From an uncultured Bacteroidales bacterium (GTDB lineage: Bacteria; Bacteroidota; Bacteroidia; Bacteroidales; Bacteroidaceae), in assembly GCA_902798615.1 (NCBI GenBank), contig CADBXL010000008.1, positions 62,001 to 126,000 on the forward strand: a DNA stretch of 64,000 nucleotides. Direction: 5' to 3'. The position numbers and the translations under genes were made by a program. The notes below the pieces were generated by a model that saw only the letters and a program-made list of their open reading frames with translations, was not told the DNA's origin and did not search any database. Of the stretch, positions 25,303-33,756 are shown in pieces. Numbering within the stretch: the first letter of the stretch is position 1; the number at the start of each line of letters is the position of its first letter.

Positions 25303-26310
25303 ATGAATAATCTGAAAACAACATTCCTGACTTTATGCCTCTCTATCGCATTTGTTATTCCATGCCTTGCCCAGAATACGGAGAAAGCAGATAGTATCAT
25401 AAATGTGATAGCGTATTTCTCGAAAAATGATACAGTATCCTATAAGGAAACAATCTTTAAATGCAAGATTACAGGCAACGACACCATCGTGCAATCGGCT
25501 GTGGAACAGGAATATATGCTTATAGTACGCGATTCTACAGCTACCGAATATACAATAGAATGTAAGGATATCGATTTCCATGTCCTTACCGATATCCCAA
25601 GTTATCAGGATTTGCTCACAAGAACCATCTGGGAGAAAACGAATCATATACCATTGATTTTCAAGGTGGATTCTTTAGGTACTTTCAAGAGCATCACAAA
25701 CTGGGATGAGGTAAGAAAGGATCTGAACACTTGCATCAACACTATTGCAGAAACAATGGTGGCTGATTTTGGAGATAAGATTTTTAATGCAGAAGGCATA
25801 AAAAATATGCTTCATTCCACATTCGACTCAGAAGAAGCATACGTCAACGCCTCTCCTATGCTCTCCAAGCTTTTCGGTATGTATGGCTACAGTCTTACCC
25901 TGGGTAAGACAAAAGCAAAAGGTGAGACTATGGGCTACCCTACTGACATAACGTGCTTTACTACCATCAACAAGGAAGATTCAAAGGAAGATGAGGAAGT
26001 CGCCTATGCCGGAGACTACTCACTTGTGTCTGTATCAAAGACTGTTATCCCTGCTACCGATGCTATGAAGCTCGGTATAGGAAATGTTAAGCAGACGTTG
26101 TCGGAAGATGCCCTAAAGAATATTGACGAACAGAAGATAATGGAGCAAGCAAAGAATATGAAAGACCTCTCTCGTACTGATACAGAGGTGTACTCTTACT
26201 TCTTCAATGGCTGGCCAAAGCATTACGGTGAAGAAATAATCGTGGAATTCAACGACCAACAAACCATTACTTCAACCGAAATCGAATGGTCAAACTACCA
26301 TTGGCAGTAA
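25303..26310 (+). CDS. Secreted protein of unknown function
   Basis: 335 residues with a signal peptide ending CLAQN. The rest is soluble, acidic and without Cys pairs or catalytic motifs I recognise. Alternating strands (EYMLIVRDSTATEYTIECKDIDF, IPLIFKVDSLGTFKSITNWDEV) and a helical C-terminal third (LSEDALKNIDEQKIMEQAKN) suggest a periplasmic mixed fold. It is 28 bases after the esterase gene and 6 bases before the DUF2238-type gene, so probably one operon. Confidence 0.65.
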   Translation: MNNLKTTFLTLCLSIAFVIPCLAQNTEKADSIINVIAYFSKNDTVSYKETIFKCKITGNDTIVQSAVEQEYMLIVRDSTATEYTIECKDIDFHVLTDIPSYQDLLTRTIWEKTNHIPLIFKVDSLGTFKSITNWDEVRKDLNTCINTIAETMVADFGDKIFNAEGIKNMLHSTFDSEEAYVNASPMLSKLFGMYGYSLTLGKTKAKGETMGYPTDITCFTTINKEDSKEDEEVAYAGDYSLVSVSKTVIPATDAMKLGIGNVKQTLSEDALKNIDEQKIMEQAKNMKDLSRTDTEVYSYFFNGWPKHYGEEIIVEFNDQQTITSTEIEWSNYHWQ

Positions 26311-26316
26311 ATCATT

Positions 26317-26946
26317 ATGGCTGTAAAATACAAACTCATAACGATTCTCTTTCTCGTATGCGTATTAGTGCTTACGAGCATAGATCCTATATATCCAACA
26401 GAACAATCACTTCAACATATAGGCACCTTCCTGCTTGGTGTGATACTAATCAGTGATTTAAGAAAGGACTACCTCTCTACAGCTTCATTCTGTGGAGTTG
26501 TTTTCTTCACACTTATCCATATCATCGGAGCAAGATACATCTATTCATACGTGCCTTACAATGAATGGTCAATCTCAATCACTGGATTCGACATCAATGC
26601 ATTCCTTGATACCAAGCGTAATCACTACGACCGCTTTGTGCATTTCTCATTCGGATTAGTAATGATACCTATCTGCATTCAGATTGTTGAACAAATGAAA
26701 CTTCGTTCAAGAAATGCAACAATCTTCATGGCATGGTTGATGATACAGACAGGAAGTATGATATACGAACTCTTTGAGTGGCTTATGACTATAATCGTAT
26801 CATCCGAGGCTGCCAATAACTATAACGGTCAACAAGGTGATGTCTGGGATGCTCAGAAAGACATGGCACTCGCATTGGTTGGCTCTACCCTATCTGCATT
26901 ATTTGCCTTGGCTTTCAGAAAAAAAACAGAAAAATATTCGTTTTAA
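26317..26946 (+). CDS. DUF2238 (YjdF-like) inner-membrane protein
   Basis: 209 residues with about six transmembrane helices. The conserved polar motifs between helices, LIHIIGARYIYS, NHYDRFVHFSFG, MIYELFEWLM and GDVWDAQKDMALALVGS, are those of the DUF2238/YjdF family. The invariant His, Asp, Glu and Lys residues in the membrane suggest an enzyme or a metal site, but no activity is established that I can cite. It is in an operon with the upstream secreted protein and followed by a lipoprotein gene. Confidence 0.85.
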   Translation: MAVKYKLITILFLVCVLVLTSIDPIYPTEQSLQHIGTFLLGVILISDLRKDYLSTASFCGVVFFTLIHIIGARYIYSYVPYNEWSISITGFDINAFLDTKRNHYDRFVHFSFGLVMIPICIQIVEQMKLRSRNATIFMAWLMIQTGSMIYELFEWLMTIIVSSEAANNYNGQQGDVWDAQKDMALALVGSTLSALFALAFRKKTEKYSF

Positions 26947-26979
26947 ATGAAATATCAACAAGTAAAAAACTAAAGTTTT

Positions 26980-27591
26980 ATGAAAATCAAAACATTAACA
27001 TTCGGTATTTTCGCTGCACTTCTTCTCACAGCGTGCGGCAACAAGGCTAATGAGTCTGAAACAGAAGCAAAGACAACAAACTCCGACCAGTGGCAGGAGA
27101 TAAAGCCACAGAACATTGACGTGAACGCCGTCAAGCTATTTGCCAATGACTGGATGCTCCTTTCTGCCGGCAAGGACACAAGCATGAACATGATGACCAT
27201 TGCTTGGGGGGCTCTTGGCGAACTATGGGGAAAACCTATAGTTACAGTTTATGTCTCAACCGACCGCTATACATACAAGTTCCTTGAAGATAACGAATAC
27301 TTCACCGTAACCGCCTTCCCAGAGCAATTCCGCGACAAACTCCAATATATCGGCTCTGTATCTGGACGTGATGAGGATAAGGTGAAGGGCTCCGGCCTTA
27401 CTCCTGAGTTCACAAAGCTCGGCAACCCAATCTACAAGGAGGCTAACCTCGCTATTGAATGTAAGAAAATCTACGCAGAGCAGTTAAAGAAGGAACTAAT
27501 GACTCTTGAGCAGCGCCAATGGTACGACGAGAAGAAACTGGGTGTTCACATGATGTATATCGGTGAGATTGTAAACGTCTGGAAGAAATAA
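26980..27591 (+). CDS. Lipoprotein with a flavin-reductase-like (split-barrel) domain
   Basis: 203 residues. Lipobox LLTACGNK at residues about 16-23 gives a lipidated periplasmic protein, followed by a flavin reductase-like split barrel (about 48-200): DWMLLSAGKDTSMNMMTIAWGALGELWGKP, VYVSTDRYTYKFLEDNEYFTVTAFP, and the C-terminal VHMMYIGEIVNVW. Cytosolic relatives bind FMN; finding the domain on a lipoprotein is less usual and implies an exported flavoprotein, which is inference. Confidence 0.8.
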   Translation: MKIKTLTFGIFAALLLTACGNKANESETEAKTTNSDQWQEIKPQNIDVNAVKLFANDWMLLSAGKDTSMNMMTIAWGALGELWGKPIVTVYVSTDRYTYKFLEDNEYFTVTAFPEQFRDKLQYIGSVSGRDEDKVKGSGLTPEFTKLGNPIYKEANLAIECKKIYAEQLKKELMTLEQRQWYDEKKLGVHMMYIGEIVNVWKK

Positions 27592-27605
27592 TGTCACTCC
27601 ACCAC

Positions 27606-27618
27606 TGACAATCTGTCA
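27606..27618. promoter_or_regulatory. TGACA-N3-TGTCA palindrome upstream of hsp20
   Basis: TGACAATCTGTCA is a perfect inverted repeat. A second site with the same half-sites and a 5-base spacer, TGACACTCTTTGTCA, lies at 27712-27726. Confidence 0.5.
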
Positions 27619-27639
27619 CCACAAAACACAGTCTTCAAA

Positions 27640-27705
27640 GTTTAACGAAGTTGAAAAGGTTTAATTTCCGCCCGAGATTGTTTAACGGAAGTTACGATAG
27701 TTTAA
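27640..27705. promoter_or_regulatory. Four phased GTTTAA sites upstream of hsp20
   Basis: GTTTAA starts at 27640, 27659, 27680 and 27700, i.e. 19, 21 and 20 bases apart, about two helical turns. The first and third extend to GTTTAACG. Placement about 50-110 bases before the sigma-54-like promoter suits an activator array. Confidence 0.5.
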
Positions 27706-27739
27706 ATACGATGACACTCTTTGTCAGTACCCATGCCAC

Positions 27740-27755
27740 TGGCATTTTGTTTGCA
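27740..27755 (+). promoter_or_regulatory. Sigma-54-type promoter of hsp20
   Basis: TGGCATTTTGTTTGCA carries the invariant GG (27741-27742) and GC (27753-27754) ten bases apart, matching the -24/-12 consensus TGGCAC..TTGC. No Bacteroidetes TAnnTTTG box precedes the gene. Transcription would start near 27767. Confidence 0.6.
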
Positions 27756-27859
27756 TTTTGGTGGGTGAAAGGCATAAAGACCTACACCCAGTTGACATGA
27801 GGCAGATCCATTACCTTTTTAGAACTTAATTTATTAACATCTAAATGGAGGATTTAATT

Positions 27860-28297
27860 ATGTTACCAATTTATGCTAAAACAAGTAATCAGGGTTTCTT
27901 CCCTTCTTTGTTCAACGATTTCTTCAATGACAGTTGGATAACGCCACAGTTCCACAGCACCTCTCCTGCAATCAACGTCTCTGAGGACGACAAAGGCTAC
28001 AAGGTCGAGATTGCAGCCCCGGGAATGACCAAGGAAGACTTCAACCTCTCTATCTCCGACGGAGACATAGTTATTGCCATGGAGAAGAAAAACGAGAACA
28101 AGGATGAGAACAAGGAGAAAAAGTACATCCGTCGTGAGTTCAGCTACAGCAAGTATGAACAGCGTCTGGCACTACCGGACAACGTAGAGAAGCAGAACAT
28201 CACAGCTCAGATGACCGACGGTGTTCTATGTATCGACATCCCAAAAATGACACCAGAGGAGAAGGCAAAGGAATGCCAGTGTATCGAAATCAAATAA
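27860..28297 (+). CDS. Small heat-shock protein Hsp20 (alpha-crystallin family)
   Basis: 145 residues starting at MLPIYAKTSN. The ATG five codons earlier overlaps the strong ribosome site GGAGG, so it is not used. The alpha-crystallin domain spans about 35-135: PAINVSEDDKGYKVEIAAPGMTKEDFNL, IRREFSYSKYEQRLALPDNV and DGVLCIDIPK, with a CxC pair (ECQCIEIK) at the end instead of the usual IxI anchor followed by a free tail. It is a cytosolic holdase chaperone. Unlike other genes here it has an obvious Shine-Dalgarno and a sigma-54-type promoter, so it is probably under stress-specific control. Confidence 0.93.
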   Translation: MLPIYAKTSNQGFFPSLFNDFFNDSWITPQFHSTSPAINVSEDDKGYKVEIAAPGMTKEDFNLSISDGDIVIAMEKKNENKDENKEKKYIRREFSYSKYEQRLALPDNVEKQNITAQMTDGVLCIDIPKMTPEEKAKECQCIEIK

Positions 28298-28330
28298 TAG
28301 TAATACATTAATTAATTAATGAATCTTATC

Positions 28331-28364
28331 GACTGTCTCACATCGTGAGGCAGTCTTTTTTTTC
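28331..28364 (+). terminator. Rho-independent terminator after hsp20
   Basis: GACTGTCTCAC pairs with GTGAGGCAGTC around ATC, followed by eight Ts. Confidence 0.9.
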
Positions 28365-28392
28365 CTTGCACAAAAACTTTCTTGCATAATTA

Positions 28393-28424
28393 TTTGGTTG
28401 TATGCAAATATCTTCATACTTTTG
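28393..28424 (+). promoter_or_regulatory. Orphan promoter pointing into the antisense of the AraC gene
   Basis: TTTG (28393-28396), 20 bases, TACTTTTG (28417-28424) followed by CACAC: a full promoter on the + strand. Downstream is only a 110-base leader-like sequence and a five-codon frame before the convergent araC-type gene. Confidence 0.55.
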
Positions 28425-28593
28425 CACACGATAATACGGTATATTTTACAAAATCAAACCTCAAATCCTAAACGTATTGGGGAAAGAATTGTACAAAAAA
28501 CATAAATAACCAATCATATAATAAAGATTACCAAATGAATTGCGGAAAGTAGATTATCGCACCTAAACTGCAATACAAACTTAAATTCTTCAC

Positions 28594-29454
28594 TTAGTAT
28601 TTAAGCCTTTCTCTATAGTCATGAGGCGTAAACCCTATCGTCTTCTTGAACAGCCTAATGAAATACGACACATCGTCAATGCCTATTTTCTCCGACACAC
28701 TTCTTACACTCATATTTGTCGTGAGAAGCAAGCCCTGAGCATATTGTATCTTACAGCGAATGGCATATTGAATAGGCGACATATCAAAGGCGGAACGGAA
28801 AAGCCTGCCAAGATGCGACTTCGTGACACAAGCCACGTCTGAAAGTTCGTCAAGCACAATTTTGTCACCAATATGCTCCTTCAGGTACGAACAGACCTTC
28901 AGTACACGCTCATCGGTATTGTCCGATATCTTCTCTGCATGCTTCATGAAATAAGAAGCTACAATCCACACAAATCCCTGCAACTGCATCTTCTCGTAAC
29001 GCTCCATCGCCTGATAGCGCGTAGCATAATCACGATACGCAGGATGATTATTGAAATCTTCCGCACTTGAGTAAGGCAGAGACAGTTGCGGATAAAGGTT
29101 ACAGTAATTTATGAACAATAGATTAGCCGCCTCATTCGCTTTCACCTCATAAGGAAAACGGTATATGTCGAAGAACCCCGTAGAGTCGCCATAACGCTCG
29201 TACACAAACATATAATAAAACTCAAAACCTGGCTCACATACATAGCTATGCGGCATGAAACTCGGCACAAGATACATATACCCGGGTTTCAGTTCTATGT
29301 CATGATTATTAAAGTGCAACGTAGCCTTACCCGCCGTGACATAGTACAGACGGGCAAACGGCGATGATATATCCGTCCCTCCCCACTTATGCTGCGTCTT
29401 CGCATACCCGACGTTGAGCACTATCAAGTTTACGAGTTCAAGTTTTGATTTCAT
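28594..29454 (-). CDS. AraC-family transcriptional regulator
   Basis: 286 residues. The N-terminal cupin-like sensor domain (about 10-90) shows LYYVTAGKATLHFNNHDIELKPGYMYLVPSFMPHSY. The C-terminal AraC DNA-binding domain (about 185-285) has two helix-turn-helix units, including LDELSDVACVTKSHLGRLFRSAFDMSPIQY and VSEKIGIDDVSYFIRLFKKTIGFTPHDYR. It is a cytosolic one-component regulator, probably sensing a sugar or a related small molecule. It has no operon partner; the neighbours are hsp20 and a BspA-like gene, so its targets cannot be named. Confidence 0.9.
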   Translation of the reverse strand: MKSKLELVNLIVLNVGYAKTQHKWGGTDISSPFARLYYVTAGKATLHFNNHDIELKPGYMYLVPSFMPHSYVCEPGFEFYYMFVYERYGDSTGFFDIYRFPYEVKANEAANLLFINYCNLYPQLSLPYSSAEDFNNHPAYRDYATRYQAMERYEKMQLQGFVWIVASYFMKHAEKISDNTDERVLKVCSYLKEHIGDKIVLDELSDVACVTKSHLGRLFRSAFDMSPIQYAIRCKIQYAQGLLLTTNMSVRSVSEKIGIDDVSYFIRLFKKTIGFTPHDYRERLKY

Positions 29455-29739
29455 ATCTACAAAAATTTAATCAGAACGGGAAATGCCTTGGAGCTTACAT
29501 TCTTTTCTCGGCGGAAAGCAAATTGGGAAGAAAATTTAATCCGTAAATCATTATCAGTAAATCAGACAATTTATTGCTCATATTTACATAACATTTACTT
29601 TGCCAAAAAAATTACCTTAAAAGAACCTTTTGCTTTTCAAATCAAAAATCTCAGAGAAGCATCATTACTGAGCTGCCCTGAGAATCCTATAACACCATTC
29701 TAATAATTAATATCTGTCTTTACTTGACTTATCTTTCTC

Positions 29740-30711
29740 TCATTTCTTCATAACCTTCTTGCCAGCAATGATATTCAAACCCTTTACTGGAGCTGAAAGA
29801 CGCTCACCTGCGAAAGAGAATACAATCTTCTCATCTTCGTCAACTGAAGCCATATTGCTTATTGACGTTGTCTGCTGACCGAGGAGTTTTGTTTCGTTTT
29901 CTGCATTTGCAATAAACAGGTATCTCCACCCCTTTGCATTCTCATAGTCCTCAAGGCTGTCGAATGGAAGATCTACCTTACAAGTACCTCTTGTTGGGAG
30001 TGACATGAACGTTGCATCCTCTACTTCTGTAGGAAATACGCTCTCATTGCTCAGGTACATGAGTTTGTTGCAGTCAGCGAACATATTAGCCACCTTTGCA
30101 TTTCTGTTAACCTGAAGACCTGTAAGATCCATATTTTTCATTGAAGAGCAGCCGGCAAACATATCGGTGAAATCCATCACGCTGTGAACATCAAGGTTTT
30201 GAAGTTTGAATGCTGCCAAAGACTCGCACCCCTCAAACATACCTGCCATGTTCTTTACGTTAGAAGTAAGGAAGTTGTCACGGTTTGAGAACATTCCCTT
30301 TGCGAAGAGCACATCCTCATCAAGTGGGTTGATTGTCATACCGAATTCGATAACCTCAAGCGACTTGCAGTTAGCGAACATATAGCTCATATCGGTAACT
30401 TTATTTGTGTAAAAGTTATCGAGATATATTGCGTTGAGATTTGTGCAACCACTGAACATGTATGTACATGTCTGGGCATCCACAGGAGAAGTGAACGATA
30501 CCGTAGTGATTGACTCCTTATATTTGCTCCATGGTGCAGCATCGCCTTCCCATGTTCCGAGAATAGCGTTATCTGCCTCTGAAGATACAATCAAGTTACC
30601 ATCATCATCGATAACCCATGTGCAGTCTCCAGACACACCTTCCGCAATATTTGCAAATAAAGGCATTGCGGTTAGCAAAGTCAACCCAATGAATGAAAGA
30701 ATTCGTTTCAT
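29740..30711 (-). CDS. BspA-type surface protein with DUF285-like repeats
   Basis: 323 residues: signal peptide ending LFANI, then repeats of the DUF285/BspA type (TDMSYMFANCKSLEVIEF, KNMAGMFEGCESLAAFKL, MDFTDMFAGCSSMKNMDL, about residues 80-220) and the tail VFSFAGERLSAPVKGLNIIAGKK. These Met-Phe-x-x-Cys repeats differ from the LRR_5 units of the other BspA-like genes here but serve the same kind of surface role. A CAAAATTA promoter element is at 30821-30828, giving a leader of about 100 bases that contains the hairpin CGTAGCGTCTTTTCTACG. Confidence 0.85.
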   Translation of the reverse strand: MKRILSFIGLTLLTAMPLFANIAEGVSGDCTWVIDDDGNLIVSSEADNAILGTWEGDAAPWSKYKESITTVSFTSPVDAQTCTYMFSGCTNLNAIYLDNFYTNKVTDMSYMFANCKSLEVIEFGMTINPLDEDVLFAKGMFSNRDNFLTSNVKNMAGMFEGCESLAAFKLQNLDVHSVMDFTDMFAGCSSMKNMDLTGLQVNRNAKVANMFADCNKLMYLSNESVFPTEVEDATFMSLPTRGTCKVDLPFDSLEDYENAKGWRYLFIANAENETKLLGQQTTSISNMASVDEDEKIVFSFAGERLSAPVKGLNIIAGKKVMKK

Positions 30712-30879
30712 ATCTATTTCCTAATATAAGTATAGTTATCATCAGCCGAGTTTGTTCCCCTTTTTAATCGTAGCGTCTTTTCTACGACATAGTTTCTCGG
30801 CAATAACAGTTTCACATCTGCAAAATTATATAATTCTTGTGAATTCTCCAATTTTTTTCACAAAAAAAAGTATTATATT

Positions 30880-31300
30880 GGGATAAAAAAATACAAGTAT
30901 ACGTAATGTAATCGTTTATTTGAAAATATGCCCATATTTTTCGCTATAATTTGAAATTTTTACAATCGAAAAAATTGCATTATGGAAGCAAACCCTAATA
31001 ATTGCATTACGAATTAGCATAGGAAAGTAAAATCACGTTTGAAAAGAAAATGTTTTTGGTAATTACATTATCAAGACTACGAGTAGCACCTGAACTTTAC
31101 TAAGATTTTTTTTCTGTAAATCATTTTCGCACCTTACGGTGCTTGAACTGACAGAATTTCCCAATCTTACCAATCTTTTACCAATAAAATATAAACATAA
31201 AAATTACTGGATTAAGATTGTAAAGATTGAGAACTTGTTTTAGCTTGTTGAACCTTGCGAAAAATTATAGTCAGTAAAAAAACTGCTACTAAATAACAAA
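30880..31300. repeat. Gene-free stretch with nested inverted repeats
   Basis: Visible pairs are GTAATGTAAT with ATAATTGCATTAC (about 30915-31005), CAATCTTACCAATCTTTTAC (31162-31181) with its near complement at 31203-31229 (TTACTGGATTAAGATTG...), and a segment at 31232-31275 (CTTGTTTTAGCTTGTTGAAC, TTGCGAAAAATTAT) that matches the reverse complement of 5256-5305. Nothing coding is seen between 30712 and 31327. Confidence 0.6.
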
Positions 31301-31327
31301 GCTTTTACGTCGACCAATAAATCGAAA

Positions 31328-32488
31328 TTAGCAGATCTTGCGTGAGCCGTCACCGATTACTACGTCGATTACTTTTGGTTCATGACCGTACTTGGCAGAG
31401 AATTTCTGCTTTGCATCGGCAATGAAGGTGTCGTAAAGCTCATCCTTGACGAGGTTGATGGTACAACCACCGAAGCCTCCGCCCATGATGCGTGAGCCAG
31501 TAACGCCGTTTGCCTTGGCTATGTCGTTGAGGAAATCGAGTTCCTCACAGCTTACCTCATAGTCCTTGGAGAGTCCCTGATGGGTGAGGTACATCTGCTT
31601 GCCTACTTCCTCATAGTCGCCTTTGACGAGGGCATCGCATACGGCAAGTACGCGATCTTTCTCTCCGAGTACGAAGGTGGCACGCTGTATGTCCTCTGCA
31701 CTTACATCAGTCTTAACCTCCTGAAGATTTTCCCATGAGCAGTCACGAAGAGTCTCTATGACGCGCTCTGGGTGGCGTTTCTGAACAGCCTTTGCAACAT
31801 TTTCACAAGAGTTACGACGATCGTTGTAAGGAGAACCGGCGAGTTCGTGCTTTACACATGAATTGAGGAGTACGAGTTTGTAGCCCTGCGGATTGAATGG
31901 GAAATACTCAAACTCGCGTGTGTTGCAGTCGAGGCGCATGAGCTTGCCAGCCTGTCCGAAGACGCTTGCAAACTGATCCATGATGCCGCAGTTACAGCCT
32001 ATATATTTATGTTCGGTAGCCTGACCAGCGAGAACGATGTCCCACTTGCTAATCTTGTTGTCGGCAAAGAGGTCGTTGAGGGCACATCCGAAGCAGCTTT
32101 CGAGGGCTGCCGAAGAACTCATACCTGCACCGAGAGGCACGTCACCAGCAAATGCCACGTTGAAGCCTTTCACGTCAACGCCGAGGAGTCGAAACTCCTG
32201 TACCATGCCGTAGATGAAGCGAGCCCACTGTGCTGACGGTCCCTTCGGATCATCAATCTTGAACTCCACCTTATCCTTTAGGTCGATGGAATAGGCAATG
32301 ACGGTATCTGTACCGTTAGGGCGCACCTCAGCCATAACCCCCTGAGTAACAGCACCAGGGAAGACAAAGCCTCCGTTGTAGTCGGTATGCTCGCCGATGA
32401 GATTGATACGTCCTGGTGAGTGGTAGATGTTGCCGGTTAGTCCGTCGAAATGCTTAATGAAGCGACTTCTTACGAATTCAATATCCAT
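31328..32488 (-). CDS. galK: Galactokinase
   Basis: 386 residues, cytosolic GHMP kinase converting galactose plus ATP to galactose-1-phosphate (Leloir pathway). Signature GRINLIGEHTDYNGGFVFPGA (galactokinase motif, about residues 25-45), the ATP-binding glycine-rich PLGAGMSSSAALE (about 117-129) and the C-terminal GHMP motif MGGGFGGCTINLV (about 340). It follows the mutarotase gene on the same strand, with a 147-bp palindromic repeat between them. No galT or galE is in the window. Confidence 0.96.
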   Translation of the reverse strand: MDIEFVRSRFIKHFDGLTGNIYHSPGRINLIGEHTDYNGGFVFPGAVTQGVMAEVRPNGTDTVIAYSIDLKDKVEFKIDDPKGPSAQWARFIYGMVQEFRLLGVDVKGFNVAFAGDVPLGAGMSSSAALESCFGCALNDLFADNKISKWDIVLAGQATEHKYIGCNCGIMDQFASVFGQAGKLMRLDCNTREFEYFPFNPQGYKLVLLNSCVKHELAGSPYNDRRNSCENVAKAVQKRHPERVIETLRDCSWENLQEVKTDVSAEDIQRATFVLGEKDRVLAVCDALVKGDYEEVGKQMYLTHQGLSKDYEVSCEELDFLNDIAKANGVTGSRIMGGGFGGCTINLVKDELYDTFIADAKQKFSAKYGHEPKVIDVVIGDGSRKIC

Positions 32489-32493
32489 ATTAA

Positions 32494-32636
32494 AAGCCTA
32501 ACCAAGCCTTCCCAAAGGGAAGGATGTTTTATACATTCTTTCGCTATATAGGGAAGGCTTGGTCACTAATATAAATGATTATTCTTATTTTCTATCATAC
32601 ATTCCTCCCCTTGGGAGGACTTGGATAGGCTTTGTT
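32494..32636. repeat. GCCTAACCAAGCC palindromic intergenic element
   Basis: AAAGCCTAACCAAGCCTTCCC with GGGAAGGA at the left, and the complementary TCCTCCCCTTGGGAGGACTT, GGATAGGCTTT at the right; an inner GGGAAGGCTTGG copy lies midway. It lies between galM and galK and may shape their mRNA. Confidence 0.65.
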
Positions 32637-33718
32637 TACTTTTCAACTCCGAACTTATAGATAGTCTTCTGCTTGTAGCGCTCGCCTGGGTTGAGGACTA
32701 CAGATGGGAAGTAAGGACGGTTTGGAGAATCTGGGAAGTGCTGAGCCTCAAGACAGATAGCAGAGCGCTTTGGAGCTGTGCAACCGAACTGGATTTCCTT
32801 ACCGCTTGCGAAGTTGGCTGTGTAAACCTGAAGACCTGGCTCTGTGGTGTAGCACTCGAGTGTACGGCCAGTCTTTGGATCCTTTACACGTGCAGCGAAT
32901 GAGAGCTCGCCAACCTCGTTCTTGTTGAGCACGAAGTTATGGTCGTAACCGCTACCGTTCTTGATCTGCTCGTTATCAGCGTTGATCTCAAGACCGATCT
33001 TCTTTGGCTTGCGGAAGTCGAATGGAGTACCCTCAACCTTGAGAATTTCACCTGTTGGGATGCTGACAGCATCTATAGGGAGATAGAAGTCTGCATTAAG
33101 CTCAAGATCCCAATCCTCGATAGTAGGTGTTGGCTTAGCAATACCACTGAGTGAGAAGAATGCGTGGTGAGTGAGGTTGATGATAGTCTTCTTGTTTGTT
33201 GTAGCAAGATACTCGATGATGAGTTCGTTGTCATTTGTCCAAGTATAGACAACTGTTACGTGAACCTCACCAGAGAAGCCTTCCTCACCATAAGAGCTAA
33301 CGTAGTTGAGTACGAGGGTGCTGTCGTTCATCTGGAGAGCATCCCATACGCGCGCATGATAGCCAGTAGGACCACCGTGGAGATGGTTAGGACCATCGTT
33401 GAGAGCCACATTGTACTCCTTGCCGTTGAGGATGAACTTACCCTCCTTGATACGGTTACCAAAACGGCCGATGAGAGTAGAGAGGAAAGGCTCTGTTGTG
33501 TTGATATAGTCATTGATGTTATCGTGTCCCTGAATGACGTTAGCCATGTTGCCGTCCTTGTCAGGAACCATGATAGCTGCAATAGCACCACCAAAGTTAG
33601 TTACTGCGATCTCAGCACCGTTAGCATTACGGAGCACGTAGAGATCAGTCTGTTTTCCCTGGACGGTGGTCATGAAGTCTTCACGCTTCAGACCACAGAT
33701 GTTTTCGCTTGTTGCCAT
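32636..33718 (-). CDS. galM: Aldose 1-epimerase (galactose mutarotase)
   Basis: 360 residues with no signal peptide. It interconverts alpha and beta anomers of galactose or related sugars ahead of GalK. Family segments: NFGGAIAAIMVPDKDGNMANVIQGHDNINDY, GRFGNRIKEGKFILNGKEYNV, GPNHLHGGPTGYHARVWD, catalytic His in NLTHHAFFSLSG, and catalytic Glu in CLEAQHFPDSPN. It begins 38 bases after the porin gene, so it is likely part of the same operon. A second GalM domain is present in the fusion protein at 42508-45363. Confidence 0.93.
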   Translation of the reverse strand: MATSENICGLKREDFMTTVQGKQTDLYVLRNANGAEIAVTNFGGAIAAIMVPDKDGNMANVIQGHDNINDYINTTEPFLSTLIGRFGNRIKEGKFILNGKEYNVALNDGPNHLHGGPTGYHARVWDALQMNDSTLVLNYVSSYGEEGFSGEVHVTVVYTWTNDNELIIEYLATTNKKTIINLTHHAFFSLSGIAKPTPTIEDWDLELNADFYLPIDAVSIPTGEILKVEGTPFDFRKPKKIGLEINADNEQIKNGSGYDHNFVLNKNEVGELSFAARVKDPKTGRTLECYTTEPGLQVYTANFASGKEIQFGCTAPKRSAICLEAQHFPDSPNRPYFPSVVLNPGERYKQKTIYKFGVEK

Positions 33719-33756
33719 ATTAAGTTTTTTTGTTAAAAGGTTTGTATATTAAAATG

